A DNA stretch of 64,000 nt. Source: Micromonospora_J zhanjiangensis (GTDB lineage Bacteria > Actinomycetota > Actinomycetes > Mycobacteriales > Micromonosporaceae). Made by a program: the position numbers and the translations under genes. The notes beneath the pieces are model-generated. The model was not told where the DNA came from. It saw only the letters and a list, made by a program, of their open reading frames with translations, and searched no databases. The stretch spans positions 1 through 64,000 of the forward strand of contig NZ_JBHSBN010000021.1 of the NCBI RefSeq assembly GCF_042650605.1. The letters are read 5' to 3'. Positions 1-9,244 of this stretch are shown one piece after another; within the stretch, counting starts at the first letter, position 1, and each line of letters begins with the position of its first letter.

Positions 1-3000
1 CGGCGGTGGGCACCGACGTGTTGACCGGTTGCGCTCCGCCCGGGCCGGCGAACGACAGGAAGCCGTTGGTGGACACCCAGGCGCCGGCGTACGTCTTGCC
101 GTAGAACGGCACCGGGAACGGGCAGCTCACCTGGGTGACCGCGTCGTCGCCGGTCAGCGGCAACACGGTGTCGTCGGCGGGCAGGAACGGTCGCGGCTCG
201 GTGGTCCTGGTGTACGTGGTCAGCGTCGGCGGGGCCCCGGTCAGCGCCAGGTCCACCCGGCGGGTGACCCCGGCGACCACGGTCACCATGGCCGAGCCGC
301 GCAGGTCGCCGGCCGCCGAGGCGGACACCGTGTACGCCCCCGGCGGCACCTCGCCGAACGTGTATGTACCGTCCGCCGCCGTGCTCTCCGACCGGCCGCC
401 CGGGGTCAGGCTGACCGCCGCGCCCTGGATCGGCTGGCCGGTCACCGCGTCGGTCACCACGCCGGTGACGGTGCCGGTGGTCGGCGGCGGCGCCGGCGGC
501 GTGAAGATCACCGCCCGGTTGTTGGCCAGCACCGGCTGGTTGAGCGAGTACTGCAGGGCGACCGTCCCGGTGGCGTTCTCGATCCCGACCGTGGCCGAGT
601 CCCCCCGTTCCCGGTTCCCGGCCAGGTCGGCGTAGTTGAAGACGATCTGACCCGACTCGGCGATGCTCGCCTCGACGCTGATCCGGGCCGACGTCGAGCC
701 GTACATCCCGACGTTGTGCCACTCGACCACGAACCGGCGGTCCGGCGCGGCCCCGATCACCGCCGTACGGACGCTGGAGTCCGGCCACACCCGCAGGTCG
801 TCCCAGAACGGGTAGACGACGGCGTTCGGCACGGCCGGGTCCGGGACGGCGGTGTTCACCCCCCACGAGCGGCCCGGGTCGGTGAACGACAGCTTGCCGT
901 TGATGTCCACCCAGGCGCTGGTGTAGCTCTGCCCGTAGAACCGGACCGGGAACGGCAGGGTGACCTTAATGATCGCGTCGTCGCCGGTCAACGGCAGCAC
1001 CGTGGTGTCGGCCGGTTCGAACGGCCGGGCCGCCGTCGCGCAGGTGTAGCCGAAGCTGTCCGCGCAGCCGCCGGAACTGGTGAAGGCCGCCGTGTAGGCG
1101 GTCGCGGTCGCCGGGGCGGTCACCACGTGGGTCTGCGCGCCGGCGTCCGACCAGCCGTTGAAGACGTACGCGGTGCTGCTGGTCGACTGCGGGCTCGGCG
1201 CGCTGAGCGTGTTGGTCGAGCCGACGATGACGGTGACGGCCGCGGGACCGGTGTAACTCGCGCCGTTGGCGGTCACCTGCAACCCGGGCGGGTCGGTGGC
1301 CACGGTCAGGTTGACCGTCTGCGGGTCCAGCCGGAGGGTGGTGCTGCCGGTCAGGCCCACGCTGTCGGTCGCGGTCAGGGTCAACTCCAGATGCGACGGG
1401 TACTCGTGGTCCGGCGCCACGAACGAGCCCGCCGCCACCCCGACATCGCTCCGGACGACGTGTGTGTGGCAGCTGCCGGTGTTGTCGCAGTGCCGGTTGA
1501 CCAGTTCCCAGGACAGTTTGCTGGCGGGCAGCGTGCCGTCCTGCGGGTCGGTGGCGTGCCCGCTGAACCGGACCGTCTGGCCCACCCGCCAGCGCAGCGT
1601 GCTGGCCGGGGTGTCGATCACCGGCACCGGTGCGCCGGTGGAGACCAGGATCTGCACCGATCTGGTGCTGACCAGTCCACCCAGGTCGGTCACCTGCAGG
1701 GTGGCCGAGTAGGTGCCCGGCACGGAGTAGGTGTACGCGGCGGTGCCGCCGGTCGCGTCGTACCTGCCGTCGGAGGTGAAGTCCCAGCGGTAGCTGAGGA
1801 TGTCCCCGGCGTTCGGGTCGGTGGAGCCGGTGCCGTCGAAGGTCACCCGCAGCGGCGCCGTGCCCGAGGTGGGGGTGGCGGTGATGTCGGCCACCGGCGG
1901 TTGGTTGCCGGAGTTGTAGTGGAACCGGCGTACCGTGCCACCGGCCAGGTCGACGTAGTAGAGGTCGTTGTCCGGCCCGATCTGCAGGTCCACCGGGGTG
2001 GCCGCGGTCGGCGCGAAGGAGATGATCCGGGCCGGGTCGGGCAGGCCGTTCGCGCCGGTCGGCATGGCCCAGATGCAGCCGCGCGAGTAGTCGGCGAAGA
2101 ACAGCGCCCCGGCGTACGAGGCCGGGTAGTTGCCGCCGGTGGCCGGGTAGAAGGCCACCCCGCTGGGGGACGAGCCGCCGGTCGGGCAGCTCTCCCCGGC
2201 CACCACCTGCTGGCTGTGCTGGTACGTGTAGTAGGGCGGGGTCACCACCGAACCGCCCGCGCCGTACAGGCTCTCGCACAGGTTGAGGTTGGCGCCGTCG
2301 TACCCGTTCTGCCGGTTGTTCCCCTCGTAGCAGGGCCAGCCGTAGTTGCGCACCGGACCGGCCGCCGGGTCGGCGATCCGGTCGATCTCCTCCCAGGTAC
2401 GCCAACCGACGTCACCGGCCCACACCTCCCTCGTACCCGGTCGGAAGGTCCACCGGAACGGGTTGCGCAACCCGTACGCGACGATCCGCCGGGTGTTCGG
2501 GTCGGCGTTGCCGGCCAGCGGGTTGTCCGGCGGGGCGGCGCCGGTGACCGGGTCGAGCCGCAGCAGCGTCCCGGACAACCCGGTCGGGTCGCCGGGGGTA
2601 CGCAGGTCCTGGCTGCGCAGCGCACCGCCCTCGGCGGTGGGTGGGGTCATCGGGCCGCCGGCCGCGGCCGGCGGGTCGCCGCACGGGTTGCTCGGGCTGC
2701 CGGCCTGGCCGTAGTCCACGAAGGTGGCCGAGGCGCCCTCGCCGCCGCTGACGTAGAGCTTGCCGTCCGGGCCGAAGCCGACGGCACCGATCGAGTGGCT
2801 CTCGATCTGCTGGCACCAGTCGTGCAGCAGCACCTGCTCGGCGCCGGTCATCACGTCCCCGTTCAACCGCAACCGGGACAGCCGGCTGCTGGCCACGCAG
2901 TTGTTCGCCGAGCCGCAGCGGTCGTTGTAGACCGGCGCCGGGCCACCGATCCGCCCGTCGTAGGTGTAGCTGACGTACAGGTACGGGTTGGCCGGGAAGT

Positions 3001-3328
3001 CCGGCGGTACGGCCAGCCCGATCAGGCCCAGGTCCTCGTAGTCGTACACCTCGGAGCTCAGGTCGGCCACGACGGTGGCGGTGGTGTCGGCCAGGCTGTC
3101 GTAGACCTTGATCACGCCGTTCTTCTGCCCCACGAACACCCGCCCGTCCGGCGCGAAGAGCAGCTTGGTGGGTCGGGTCAGCCCGGACAGCACCACCTGC
3201 TCGGTGAAGCCCGCCGGCGGGGCCGCGCCGGCGGGCTCGGCGCCGCCGGGCGGCAACCCGGTCAGCGTGCTCACCGACAACGCGGCCGCCAGCGTGACGG
3301 ACAGTGCGCGGCTCGTGGTACGGAACAT
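1..3328 (-). CDS. Secreted multidomain glucose/sorbosone dehydrogenase-like beta-propeller protein (partial, 3' end off window)
   Basis: The frame stays open from an ATG at 3328 to base 1, about 1109 residues, so the C-terminus is outside the window. Residues 1-30 look like a signal peptide. Residues about 35-470 form a PQQ-dependent sugar dehydrogenase/HHIP-like propeller (VYDYEDLGLIGLA, YGLRNPFRWTFRPGT, NYGWPCYEG). A PKD domain follows at about 475-560 (SYRWDFTSDG), then Ig-like segments. A nidogen-like module starts near 760 (VLPLTGDD, NGKLSF, YPFWDDLRVW). A carboxypeptidase-regulatory-like beta domain lies near 943-1036 (GVVTDAVTGQPIQGAAV), and a second copy of the nidogen-like module starts near 1060. 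The protein is exported and probably acts on or binds extracellular carbohydrate; the real substrate is unknown. It is a close paralogue of the next gene (3640-5082) with C-terminal modules added. The start is preceded by a G-rich stretch. Confidence 0.85.
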   Translation of the reverse strand, partial: MFRTTSRALSVTLAAALSVSTLTGLPPGGAEPAGAAPPAGFTEQVVLSGLTRPTKLLFAPDGRVFVGQKNGVIKVYDSLADTTATVVADLSSEVYDYEDLGLIGLAVPPDFPANPYLYVSYTYDGRIGGPAPVYNDRCGSANNCVASSRLSRLRLNGDVMTGAEQVLLHDWCQQIESHSIGAVGFGPDGKLYVSGGEGASATFVDYGQAGSPSNPCGDPPAAAGGPMTPPTAEGGALRSQDLRTPGDPTGLSGTLLRLDPVTGAAPPDNPLAGNADPNTRRIVAYGLRNPFRWTFRPGTREVWAGDVGWRTWEEIDRIADPAAGPVRNYGWPCYEGNNRQNGYDGANLNLCESLYGAGGSVVTPPYYTYQHSQQVVAGESCPTGGSSPSGVAFYPATGGNYPASYAGALFFADYSRGCIWAMPTGANGLPDPARIISFAPTAATPVDLQIGPDNDLYYVDLAGGTVRRFHYNSGNQPPVADITATPTSGTAPLRVTFDGTGSTDPNAGDILSYRWDFTSDGRYDATGGTAAYTYSVPGTYSATLQVTDLGGLVSTRSVQILVSTGAPVPVIDTPASTLRWRVGQTVRFSGHATDPQDGTLPASKLSWELVNRHCDNTGSCHTHVVRSDVGVAAGSFVAPDHEYPSHLELTLTATDSVGLTGSTTLRLDPQTVNLTVATDPPGLQVTANGASYTGPAAVTVIVGSTNTLSAPSPQSTSSTAYVFNGWSDAGAQTHVVTAPATATAYTAAFTSSGGCADSFGYTCATAARPFEPADTTVLPLTGDDAIIKVTLPFPVRFYGQSYTSAWVDINGKLSFTDPGRSWGVNTAVPDPAVPNAVVYPFWDDLRVWPDSSVRTAVIGAAPDRRFVVEWHNVGMYGSTSARISVEASIAESGQIVFNYADLAGNRERGDSATVGIENATGTVALQYSLNQPVLANNRAVIFTPPAPPPTTGTVTGVVTDAVTGQPIQGAAVSLTPGGRSESTAADGTYTFGEVPPGAYTVSASAAGDLRGSAMVTVVAGVTRRVDLALTGAPPTLTTYTRTTEPRPFLPADDTVLPLTGDDAVTQVSCPFPVPFYGKTYAGAWVSTNGFLSFAGPGGAQPVNTSVPTA

Positions 3329-3639
3329 CGTGAACCCCCCGGTCGACCCGGTCGGACACCGGCAGGGGAATCCGGTGAATTACCTGATCAGAGCATCTAC
3401 GGCGGACCGTCGGCCGGCTGTCGGGTGGCGGACCCGGGCGGGTGGGGTGACCGGACACATTCGGTCACCGACCGGGGCGCCGGCGATCGGCCGAACCGGC
3501 ATTCCCGGCACCCGGTCGGACACCGACCGCCCCCGCACGCGGCGCGTCGTCGCTCATGGCGCCCGGTGCAGCGCCGGGCTGGCGCGGCCGCCCCCGCACG
3601 CGGCGCCGCGTCGCGCCGGCCGGAGCGGGCGGCACCGGC
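3329..3639. other. Intergenic region between the two propeller genes
   Basis: These 311 bases hold no convincing gene. They must carry the promoter of the multidomain propeller gene, read leftward. A less GC-rich patch at about 3375-3405 is the likeliest place, but I cannot assign a -35/-10 pair. Two imperfect direct repeats are visible: a CGGTCGGACACCG motif near 3350 and 3512, and a CCCCGCACGCGGCG motif near 3533 and 3592. Confidence 0.5.
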
Positions 3640-5082
3640 TCACCGGTAGACGAACCGGTGGACCGCACCGCCGGTGATGCTCACGTAGTAGATGTCGCCG
3701 CCGGGTCCGGTCACCAGTTGCACCGGCAGGCCGCTGGTGCGGCCGAAGGCGAGGATCTGCGTCGGGTCCGGTACGCCGCCGACGCCCGGCAGCATCGCCC
3801 ACACGCAGGTACGCAGGTAGTCGGTGAAGAACAACGCTCCCCGGTAGGTCGCGGGATAGCCGCCGCCGGTGGTCGGGGAGAACGTCAGTCCGCCGATCGC
3901 GCCGCGGTTGGCCGCACAGGTGTCGACCGGGGTGATCATTTGGTTGTGCGCGTAGGTGTAGAACGGCGGGGTCACCGCCGCCGGGCCGGCCGCGTACAGG
4001 CTCTCGCAGAGACTGAGGTTGACCGCGTCGTAGACCGGCTGCCGTAGCATTCCCTCGTAGCAGGGCCAGCCGTAGTTGTGGACCGGTCCGGCGACCGGAT
4101 CGACGATCCGGTCGATCTCCTCCCAGGTACGGAAGCCGACGTCGGCGATCCAGATCTCACCGGTGCCGGGCCGGAAGGTCAGCCGGAACGGGTTGCGCAG
4201 CCCGTACGCCACGATCCGCTGGACGTTGCGGTCGCGGCTGCCGTAGAGCGGGTTGCTGGGTAGGGGCGCCCCGCTGGGCGGGTTGACGCGGATCACCGTG
4301 CCGGACAATCCGGTCGGGTCGGCGGGGGTGCGGATATCCTGCGACCGGAGCGCGCCGCCCTGCGCGGTGGGCGGCATCATCATGCCGCCGACCGGGGCCG
4401 GTGGATCGCCGCACGGGTTGGTCGGATGGCCGAGTTGCCCGTAGTCGACGGCGTCACCGGAGGCGCCGTCGCCACCGGCGACGTAGAGCGACCCGTCCGG
4501 GCCGAACAGCACGTCACCCATTGAGTGCGTGTCGCTCTGCTGGCACCAGTCGTTCAGCAACACCTGCTCGGATCCGACCAAGGTGTTGCCCGAGATCCGC
4601 AGCCGGGAGAGCCGCCCGCTGGCGAGGCAGTTGTACAGCGCCGGGCAGGTGTCGTTGTAGACCGGTGCGACACCGCCGATCGGGGCGTCGTAGGTGTAGC
4701 TGACGTAGACGTACGGGTCGCGCGGGAAGCCGGCCGGCAGAGCCAGCCCGATCAGGCCGAGGTCCTCGTAGTCGTACACGTTGCGGCTCAGGTCCGCGAA
4801 GACGATCGGGGTGGTGTCGGTCAGGCCGTGGAAGATCTTGATGGTGCCGCGCTTCTCCGCGACGAACACCCGTCCGTCCGGCGAGAAGGCCACCGCGGTC
4901 GGCGCGACCAGCCCGGTGAAGACCGTCTGGTCGACGAAGCCGGGCGGCAGCGCCGAGCCATCCGCCGGCACGCGGCCGGCGGCCGCCCCGGTCGGTGCCG
5001 CCCCGGTCGGTGCCGCCATCACCGGTACGCCGAGAGCGACGGCGACGATCGCCGTCAGGATGCGGCGGAACGCTCGGGACAT
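3640..5082 (-). CDS. Secreted glucose/sorbosone dehydrogenase-like beta-propeller protein
   Basis: 480 residues from an ATG at 5082. That ATG follows a GAGGAG ribosome-binding site and opens a clear signal peptide (SRAFRRILTAIVAVALGV, then an Ala-rich cleavage region). The open frame runs further upstream to 5286 but that part reads like non-coding DNA. The mature part is a single PQQ-dependent sugar dehydrogenase-type propeller (VFVAEKRGTIKIF, YDYEDLGLIGLALP, YGLRNPFRLTFRPGTGEIW, WPCYEG). It matches the propeller of the neighbouring gene almost motif for motif, including cysteine positions, but has no C-terminal modules. The family oxidises or binds sugars outside the cell; calcium or PQQ use cannot be shown from sequence alone. 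It is likely transcribed from the AT-richer region shared with the divergent glycosyltransferase operon. Confidence 0.88.
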   Translation of the reverse strand: MSRAFRRILTAIVAVALGVPVMAAPTGAAPTGAAAGRVPADGSALPPGFVDQTVFTGLVAPTAVAFSPDGRVFVAEKRGTIKIFHGLTDTTPIVFADLSRNVYDYEDLGLIGLALPAGFPRDPYVYVSYTYDAPIGGVAPVYNDTCPALYNCLASGRLSRLRISGNTLVGSEQVLLNDWCQQSDTHSMGDVLFGPDGSLYVAGGDGASGDAVDYGQLGHPTNPCGDPPAPVGGMMMPPTAQGGALRSQDIRTPADPTGLSGTVIRVNPPSGAPLPSNPLYGSRDRNVQRIVAYGLRNPFRLTFRPGTGEIWIADVGFRTWEEIDRIVDPVAGPVHNYGWPCYEGMLRQPVYDAVNLSLCESLYAAGPAAVTPPFYTYAHNQMITPVDTCAANRGAIGGLTFSPTTGGGYPATYRGALFFTDYLRTCVWAMLPGVGGVPDPTQILAFGRTSGLPVQLVTGPGGDIYYVSITGGAVHRFVYR

Positions 5083-5396
5083 CTCCTGCTCCTCTACCGG
5101 TACTGCCGCGTTCTTCCTGGTCGACGCGGTGCGGTCGAGCATCAGCGTCGGCGCCGGACGAGGTCGCGCGCTGTCGCGGGAGCGACGCGCTCTTAGTCGA
5201 CGATCGGACGTGATGTGCCGGATTAGCGGTGTTGATCTGTAAATAAAGCGACAAGACTCGCTAACTCGGTAACTTGCCCTGTTCACCCCGATCGAGCAAG
5301 GTTCGTGCTGGCATGCAGGGGACGAAGCGGCTGGTCAGCCGCATTTTCCAGCCGTAGTTCGTCCGCCGCCGCAGGGACGATGCGAGGTAGCAGAAC
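5083..5396. promoter_or_regulatory. Divergent promoter region between the propeller gene and the glycan operon
   Basis: A 314-base gene-free region. Positions about 5205-5290 are clearly more AT-rich than the surroundings (GATTAGCGG, TGTAAATAAAGCG, GGTAACTTG), as expected for promoters in a very GC-rich genome. It drives the leftward propeller gene and the rightward glycosyltransferase operon. No single -35/-10 pair is clear enough to assign. Confidence 0.45.
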
Positions 5397-6710
5397 ATGG
5401 CCGACCGGCGCCAGCACGTCGTCATCATCGTGGTCAACCTTCCCGCCGAGCGGGACCGCCGGGTCATCCGGGAGTGCCAGGCGCTGGAGGCCGCCGGCTA
5501 CCGGGTCAGCGTGATCTGCCCGCGCGGTCCGCGCGGGCTGACCCGGTTGCCCGGCACCACGGCCACCCGGATCCGGTCGTTCCCGCAACCCCTGGCCGGC
5601 GCCGGGGTGCTCTCCTTCGCCGCCGAGTTCGGTTGGGCGCTGCTCGCCGTGACCGGCCGGTTGATCGGGATCATGCTGCGCGACCGGGTGGACGGGGTCC
5701 AGGCGTGCAACCCGCCGGACGTCTTCTGGGTGGTCGGGCTGGTGGTGCGGGCGCTGGGCCGGCCGTTCGTCTTCGATCATCACGACCTGAGCCCGGAGTT
5801 GTACCAGTGCAAGACCGACCGGCCCCGGCGGTCGGTGCTGGCCGTACTGCGGCTGCTGGAACGGCTCTCCTGGCGCTGCGCCTCGGCCGTGGTGGCCACC
5901 AACGAGTCGTACCGGGAGTTGGCGATCAACCGGGGCGGTTGCGATCCCGACCGGGTGGTCGTGGTGCGCAACGGGCCGACCCTGGCGGAGGTCGGTGCGG
6001 TCGGCTCCACCGTGCCGGCGCCGCGCGGCCCCGCCGGCACCGGCGGTGCCCGGGCGACCACCGCCGACGCGACCCGGCACACCATCGTCTACCTCGGCGT
6101 GATCAACCCGCAGGACCACGTCGACCTCGCGGTGCTGGCCGCCGAACGGCTGCGCGCCCTGCGCCCGGCCGACGACTGGCGCCTGGTGGTGGCCGGCGAC
6201 GGTGACTCGCTGGCCGACCTGCGGCGGCTGACCGCCGAGCGCGCCGTGGACGACGTGGTGGCGTTCACCGGCTGGCTGGAGGCCGACCAGGTCGACGCGC
6301 TGCTGCGGTCGGCCTCGATCGCCCTGCAACCGGATCCGCCCAGCCCGATGGCCGAGCTGTCCACAATGGCCAAGACCGTGGAGTACGTCGCCCGCGGCCT
6401 GCCGGTGGTGGCCGCCGACCTGCTGGAGACCCGCCGCACCGCGGGTTCGGCGGCCCGGTACGTGCCCACCGGCAGCCCGGACGAGCTGGCCCGGGCGCTC
6501 GACCAACTGCTCAGCGACGTGGCCGGACGGACCGCGATGCGGGAGGTGGCACGGCGGCGGTTCACCGAGGAACTCGCCTGGGACCACCAGGTGAAGTCAT
6601 ACATCCGACTCTGGCGCCGATTGCTGACGCCATCGGATTTGCGTTACAACTCGACTGCTCTGAGTAACGGGACCGATTCCGTGCGCCATATCCCGGGTCA
6701 ACCCCGTTGA
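5397..6710 (+). CDS. GT4-type glycosyltransferase
   Basis: 437 residues with the two Rossmann-like domains of GT-B retaining transferases. The N-terminal part carries VVIIVVNLPAERDRRVIREC and ends near FVFDHHDLSPELY. The C-terminal nucleotide-sugar domain has IVYLGVINPQDHVDLAV, WRLVVAGDGD and the EYVARGLPVVAADL loop typical of the GT4 donor site. A short hydrophobic segment near residues 75-100 suggests membrane association. The ATG at 5397 has a weak GAGG site about 9 bases upstream. It is the first gene of a rightward run of glycan-assembly genes to 12025 and probably adds an early sugar to a lipid-linked chain. Donor and acceptor are not predictable. Confidence 0.88.
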   Translation: MADRRQHVVIIVVNLPAERDRRVIRECQALEAAGYRVSVICPRGPRGLTRLPGTTATRIRSFPQPLAGAGVLSFAAEFGWALLAVTGRLIGIMLRDRVDGVQACNPPDVFWVVGLVVRALGRPFVFDHHDLSPELYQCKTDRPRRSVLAVLRLLERLSWRCASAVVATNESYRELAINRGGCDPDRVVVVRNGPTLAEVGAVGSTVPAPRGPAGTGGARATTADATRHTIVYLGVINPQDHVDLAVLAAERLRALRPADDWRLVVAGDGDSLADLRRLTAERAVDDVVAFTGWLEADQVDALLRSASIALQPDPPSPMAELSTMAKTVEYVARGLPVVAADLLETRRTAGSAARYVPTGSPDELARALDQLLSDVAGRTAMREVARRRFTEELAWDHQVKSYIRLWRRLLTPSDLRYNSTALSNGTDSVRHIPGQPR

Positions 6711-6750
6711 CCGGTCCGGCGCCATTGCGACCACTGGAGGGCCCTCCCCC

Positions 6751-7782
6751 ATGGACCTGCTCGACCTGCTGAAGCTCGTCGCCCGACGGTGGTACGTCAC
6801 GGTGCCGGCCGTCGTGCTCACCCTCGCGACGGCGGTGGCGCTCGGCGTCTCGATCACCCCGGAGTACAAGGGGTCGGCCGCGGTGGTCCTCGTCCCGCCG
6901 ACCGTCGCGCCGGCCCGGACGACCACCGGGACACCCAGGCCCGGCAACCCGTGGCTGGCGGTCGGGGTCAACGCCATGGCGCAGGCCGTCCAGATCGCCG
7001 TCTCGGCCCAGGACGTACGCACCCGGGTGGCCGCCCTCGGTGGCGACCCGGATTACACCGTCGCGTTGGTCAGCCGCAGTTCGATCCTGACCGTCGACGT
7101 CACGGCGGCCGACCGGTCGACCGCGGCGACCACCATCCAGGCGGTCAACAAGCTGATCGCCGACGAGGTCGCCCGGCAACAGGCCGGGTACGAGCCCAAG
7201 GCCGGTGAGCAGATCACCACCGAGGTGCTCGACTCGGGGCTGAACGTCACCCGGTCCACCTCCCGGGTGCTCCGGTTCCAGATCGTGGCGGCGGTCATCG
7301 GGCTGCTGCTCGCCGCGGCCGCCGCCACCGTCTTCGACGCCGTGGCCCGGCGCCGCGCGGAGCGCCGGACGGCGGCCCGGCGGACCCGGCGGGCCGCCGG
7401 TGAGCACACCGGCCGGGCCGGCGTCGGCCCACGGCGGGCGGACCCCGGCCCGGCGGCGATCGGGTCGGGGCCGGCCGTACCCGCGTCCGGACCGGCCGGG
7501 CAGACCGCCGTGGCGGCCCGGACGCCGTCCCCGCTGCCCGCCGGACCGACCCCCGCGGAAGCCGCCGACCAGGCGACGGTTGACCATGCGACCGCTGACC
7601 AGGCGACAGTTGACCAGGCCACCGCCGGCCAGGCGACCAATGCCCGACCGACGAACGCCCGCAAGCCGGTGCCGGCCGTGGCACCGGCGGCCCGTACCGG
7701 CCGGCGGCCGCAGCCGCCGGGCAGCGGACAGCACGCGCTGTTCACCGCCGCCCGCCGGGCCGGCGAGACCCCGGACCGCTGA
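6751..7782 (+). CDS. Wzz-like polysaccharide copolymerase / chain-length protein
   Basis: 343 residues. A first membrane helix lies at about 13-35 (WYVTVPAVVLTLATAVALGV) and a second at about 175-196 (FQIVAAVIGLLLAAAAATV), with an extracytoplasmic domain of about 140 residues between them. This is the usual layout of polysaccharide copolymerases that set glycan chain length. The remaining 145 residues are a cytoplasmic tail rich in Ala, Pro and Thr with short degenerate repeats (DQATVDQATAGQATN) at about 270-295. There is no Walker A or tyrosine-kinase domain, so it is not a kinase fusion. It sits directly before the O-antigen-ligase-like gene, which supports a role in polymer assembly. The ATG at 6751 follows GGAGGG. 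Confidence 0.75.
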   Translation: MDLLDLLKLVARRWYVTVPAVVLTLATAVALGVSITPEYKGSAAVVLVPPTVAPARTTTGTPRPGNPWLAVGVNAMAQAVQIAVSAQDVRTRVAALGGDPDYTVALVSRSSILTVDVTAADRSTAATTIQAVNKLIADEVARQQAGYEPKAGEQITTEVLDSGLNVTRSTSRVLRFQIVAAVIGLLLAAAAATVFDAVARRRAERRTAARRTRRAAGEHTGRAGVGPRRADPGPAAIGSGPAVPASGPAGQTAVAARTPSPLPAGPTPAEAADQATVDHATADQATVDQATAGQATNARPTNARKPVPAVAPAARTGRRPQPPGSGQHALFTAARRAGETPDR

Positions 7783-7816
7783 GTCCACCACGACGGCGCG
7801 CTGCGGAGCCATCGAC

Positions 7817-9244
7817 GTGCAGACCCCACCTGCGGCCCGCCGGGCCGGCATCGGCCAACCCACCGGGACCGGCCAACCCACCGGCACCGATCAACCGGCC
7901 GGCACCGTCCGACCGGCCGGCACCGTCTACGACGGGACGACGCCGGTCGTCCGGCGCCTCCCCGACGCGACGGCCGGGGTGCTCGCGGCGGTGGTCCTGG
8001 CCTACGTCCTGCCCTCCCGGTTGATCTTCCCGCCGCTGGCGATCGTCGGGAAGCCGGGCATCCTGGTCGGCCTCGGCCTGCTGGTCTGGTGGTCGCTCAG
8101 CCGGCTGCACCCCCACCTGGTCACCCGGGGCCGGCAGCCGATGCGCTGGGTGCTGGCCGGCTATCTCGCCACCCTGGCCGTCTCCTACCTCGTCGGGCAG
8201 GCCCGCGGCCTGTCCCGGCTGGAGTCCAACGGCGCGGACCGGACCATGCTGATCGCGCTCGCCGGTGCCGGCGTGCTGCTGGCCACCGCCGACGGGCTGC
8301 GCACCCGGGAGCGGATCGACCGGGTGCTGCGCGGGCTGTGCTGGTGCTGCGGCGTGATGGCGCTGTTCGCGTTGAGCCAGTTCACGCTGAAACGGGACCT
8401 GACGGCCGACATCCGCCTCCCACCGCTGCTGGTGTTCCAACGCGACGCGCTGATCGGTCTGAACGCCCGGGGCGGCGACGGGCTGTTCCGGGTGGCGGGC
8501 ACCGCCGGGCACTACATCGAATTCAGCGTGCTGATGGTGATCGGTCTGGTGGTCGCCGTCCACTACGCGCGCTTCTCGACCGCCCGGCGGGACCGGCAGC
8601 TCTACGGCGGATTGGCCATGCTGCTGGCCGGGGTGGTGCCGATCTCGCTGTCCCGTACCGGGGTGCTCGCCCTGGCCGCGGCCATCCTGCTGTTCGCGCT
8701 GTGCTGGCCGCTGCGTACCACGGTCAACGTGGTGCTGGTCGGGGTCGGCCTGGCGGCCACCGTGCAGGTCCTGCGGCCGGGCCTGCTGGCCACCCTGCGG
8801 TCGCTGATCCTGGCCGGCGACCGGGACCCGAGCGTACGGGGACGGCTGGAGGACTACGCCTTCGTTGCCCCGTTCGTCCGGGAACGCCCCTGGCTCGGCC
8901 GGGGCACCGGCACCTGGCTGCCCGAGCTGTACCAACTGCTGGACAACCAGTGGCTGGGCACCCTGGTCACCACCGGCATCGTCGGGGTCGTCGCGCTGGC
9001 CCTGTTCTTCCTGTCCGGGATCGTCCTCGCCGGCCGGGTCCGCCGGTTCGCCGCCGACCCGCGCGACCGGGACCTGGCCGCGGTGCTTGCGGTCGCCCTC
9101 GGCGTCGCCGCCACCACCGCGTTCACCTACGACGCGCTCTACTTCACCACCTACTTCATCACCCTGCACCTGCTCCTCGGCCTCACCGGGGCGCTCTGGC
9201 GGGTGACCCGGGCCGAACGGATGAACGGAGGTACGCGCGGATGA
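7817..9244 (+). CDS. O-antigen ligase / Wzy-type polymerase membrane protein
   Basis: 475 residues from a GTG at 7817 preceded by GGAG; the open frame upstream of it overlaps the previous gene and is not coding. The first 40 residues are cytoplasmic with short GTGQPTGTDQPAGT repeats. About ten membrane helices follow. The signature region of the O-antigen ligase/polymerase family is present: SLSRTGVLALAAAILL, then the extracytoplasmic loop with RGRLEDYAFVAPFVRERP and WLGRGTGTWLPELY, then QWLGTLVTTGIVGVVALAL. Such proteins polymerise lipid-linked repeats or ligate the finished glycan outside the membrane. Its stop overlaps the start of the next gene by four bases (ATGA), so the two are translationally coupled. 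Confidence 0.85.
   Translation: MQTPPAARRAGIGQPTGTGQPTGTDQPAGTVRPAGTVYDGTTPVVRRLPDATAGVLAAVVLAYVLPSRLIFPPLAIVGKPGILVGLGLLVWWSLSRLHPHLVTRGRQPMRWVLAGYLATLAVSYLVGQARGLSRLESNGADRTMLIALAGAGVLLATADGLRTRERIDRVLRGLCWCCGVMALFALSQFTLKRDLTADIRLPPLLVFQRDALIGLNARGGDGLFRVAGTAGHYIEFSVLMVIGLVVAVHYARFSTARRDRQLYGGLAMLLAGVVPISLSRTGVLALAAAILLFALCWPLRTTVNVVLVGVGLAATVQVLRPGLLATLRSLILAGDRDPSVRGRLEDYAFVAPFVRERPWLGRGTGTWLPELYQLLDNQWLGTLVTTGIVGVVALALFFLSGIVLAGRVRRFAADPRDRDLAAVLAVALGVAATTAFTYDALYFTTYFITLHLLLGLTGALWRVTRAERMNGGTRG

Noticed and set aside
29..3649. A 1206-residue open frame on the plus strand
   Set aside because: It is the mirror of the multidomain propeller gene on the minus strand. Its protein is Arg/Gly/Val-rich without domains, while the minus frame has a signal peptide and clear folds.
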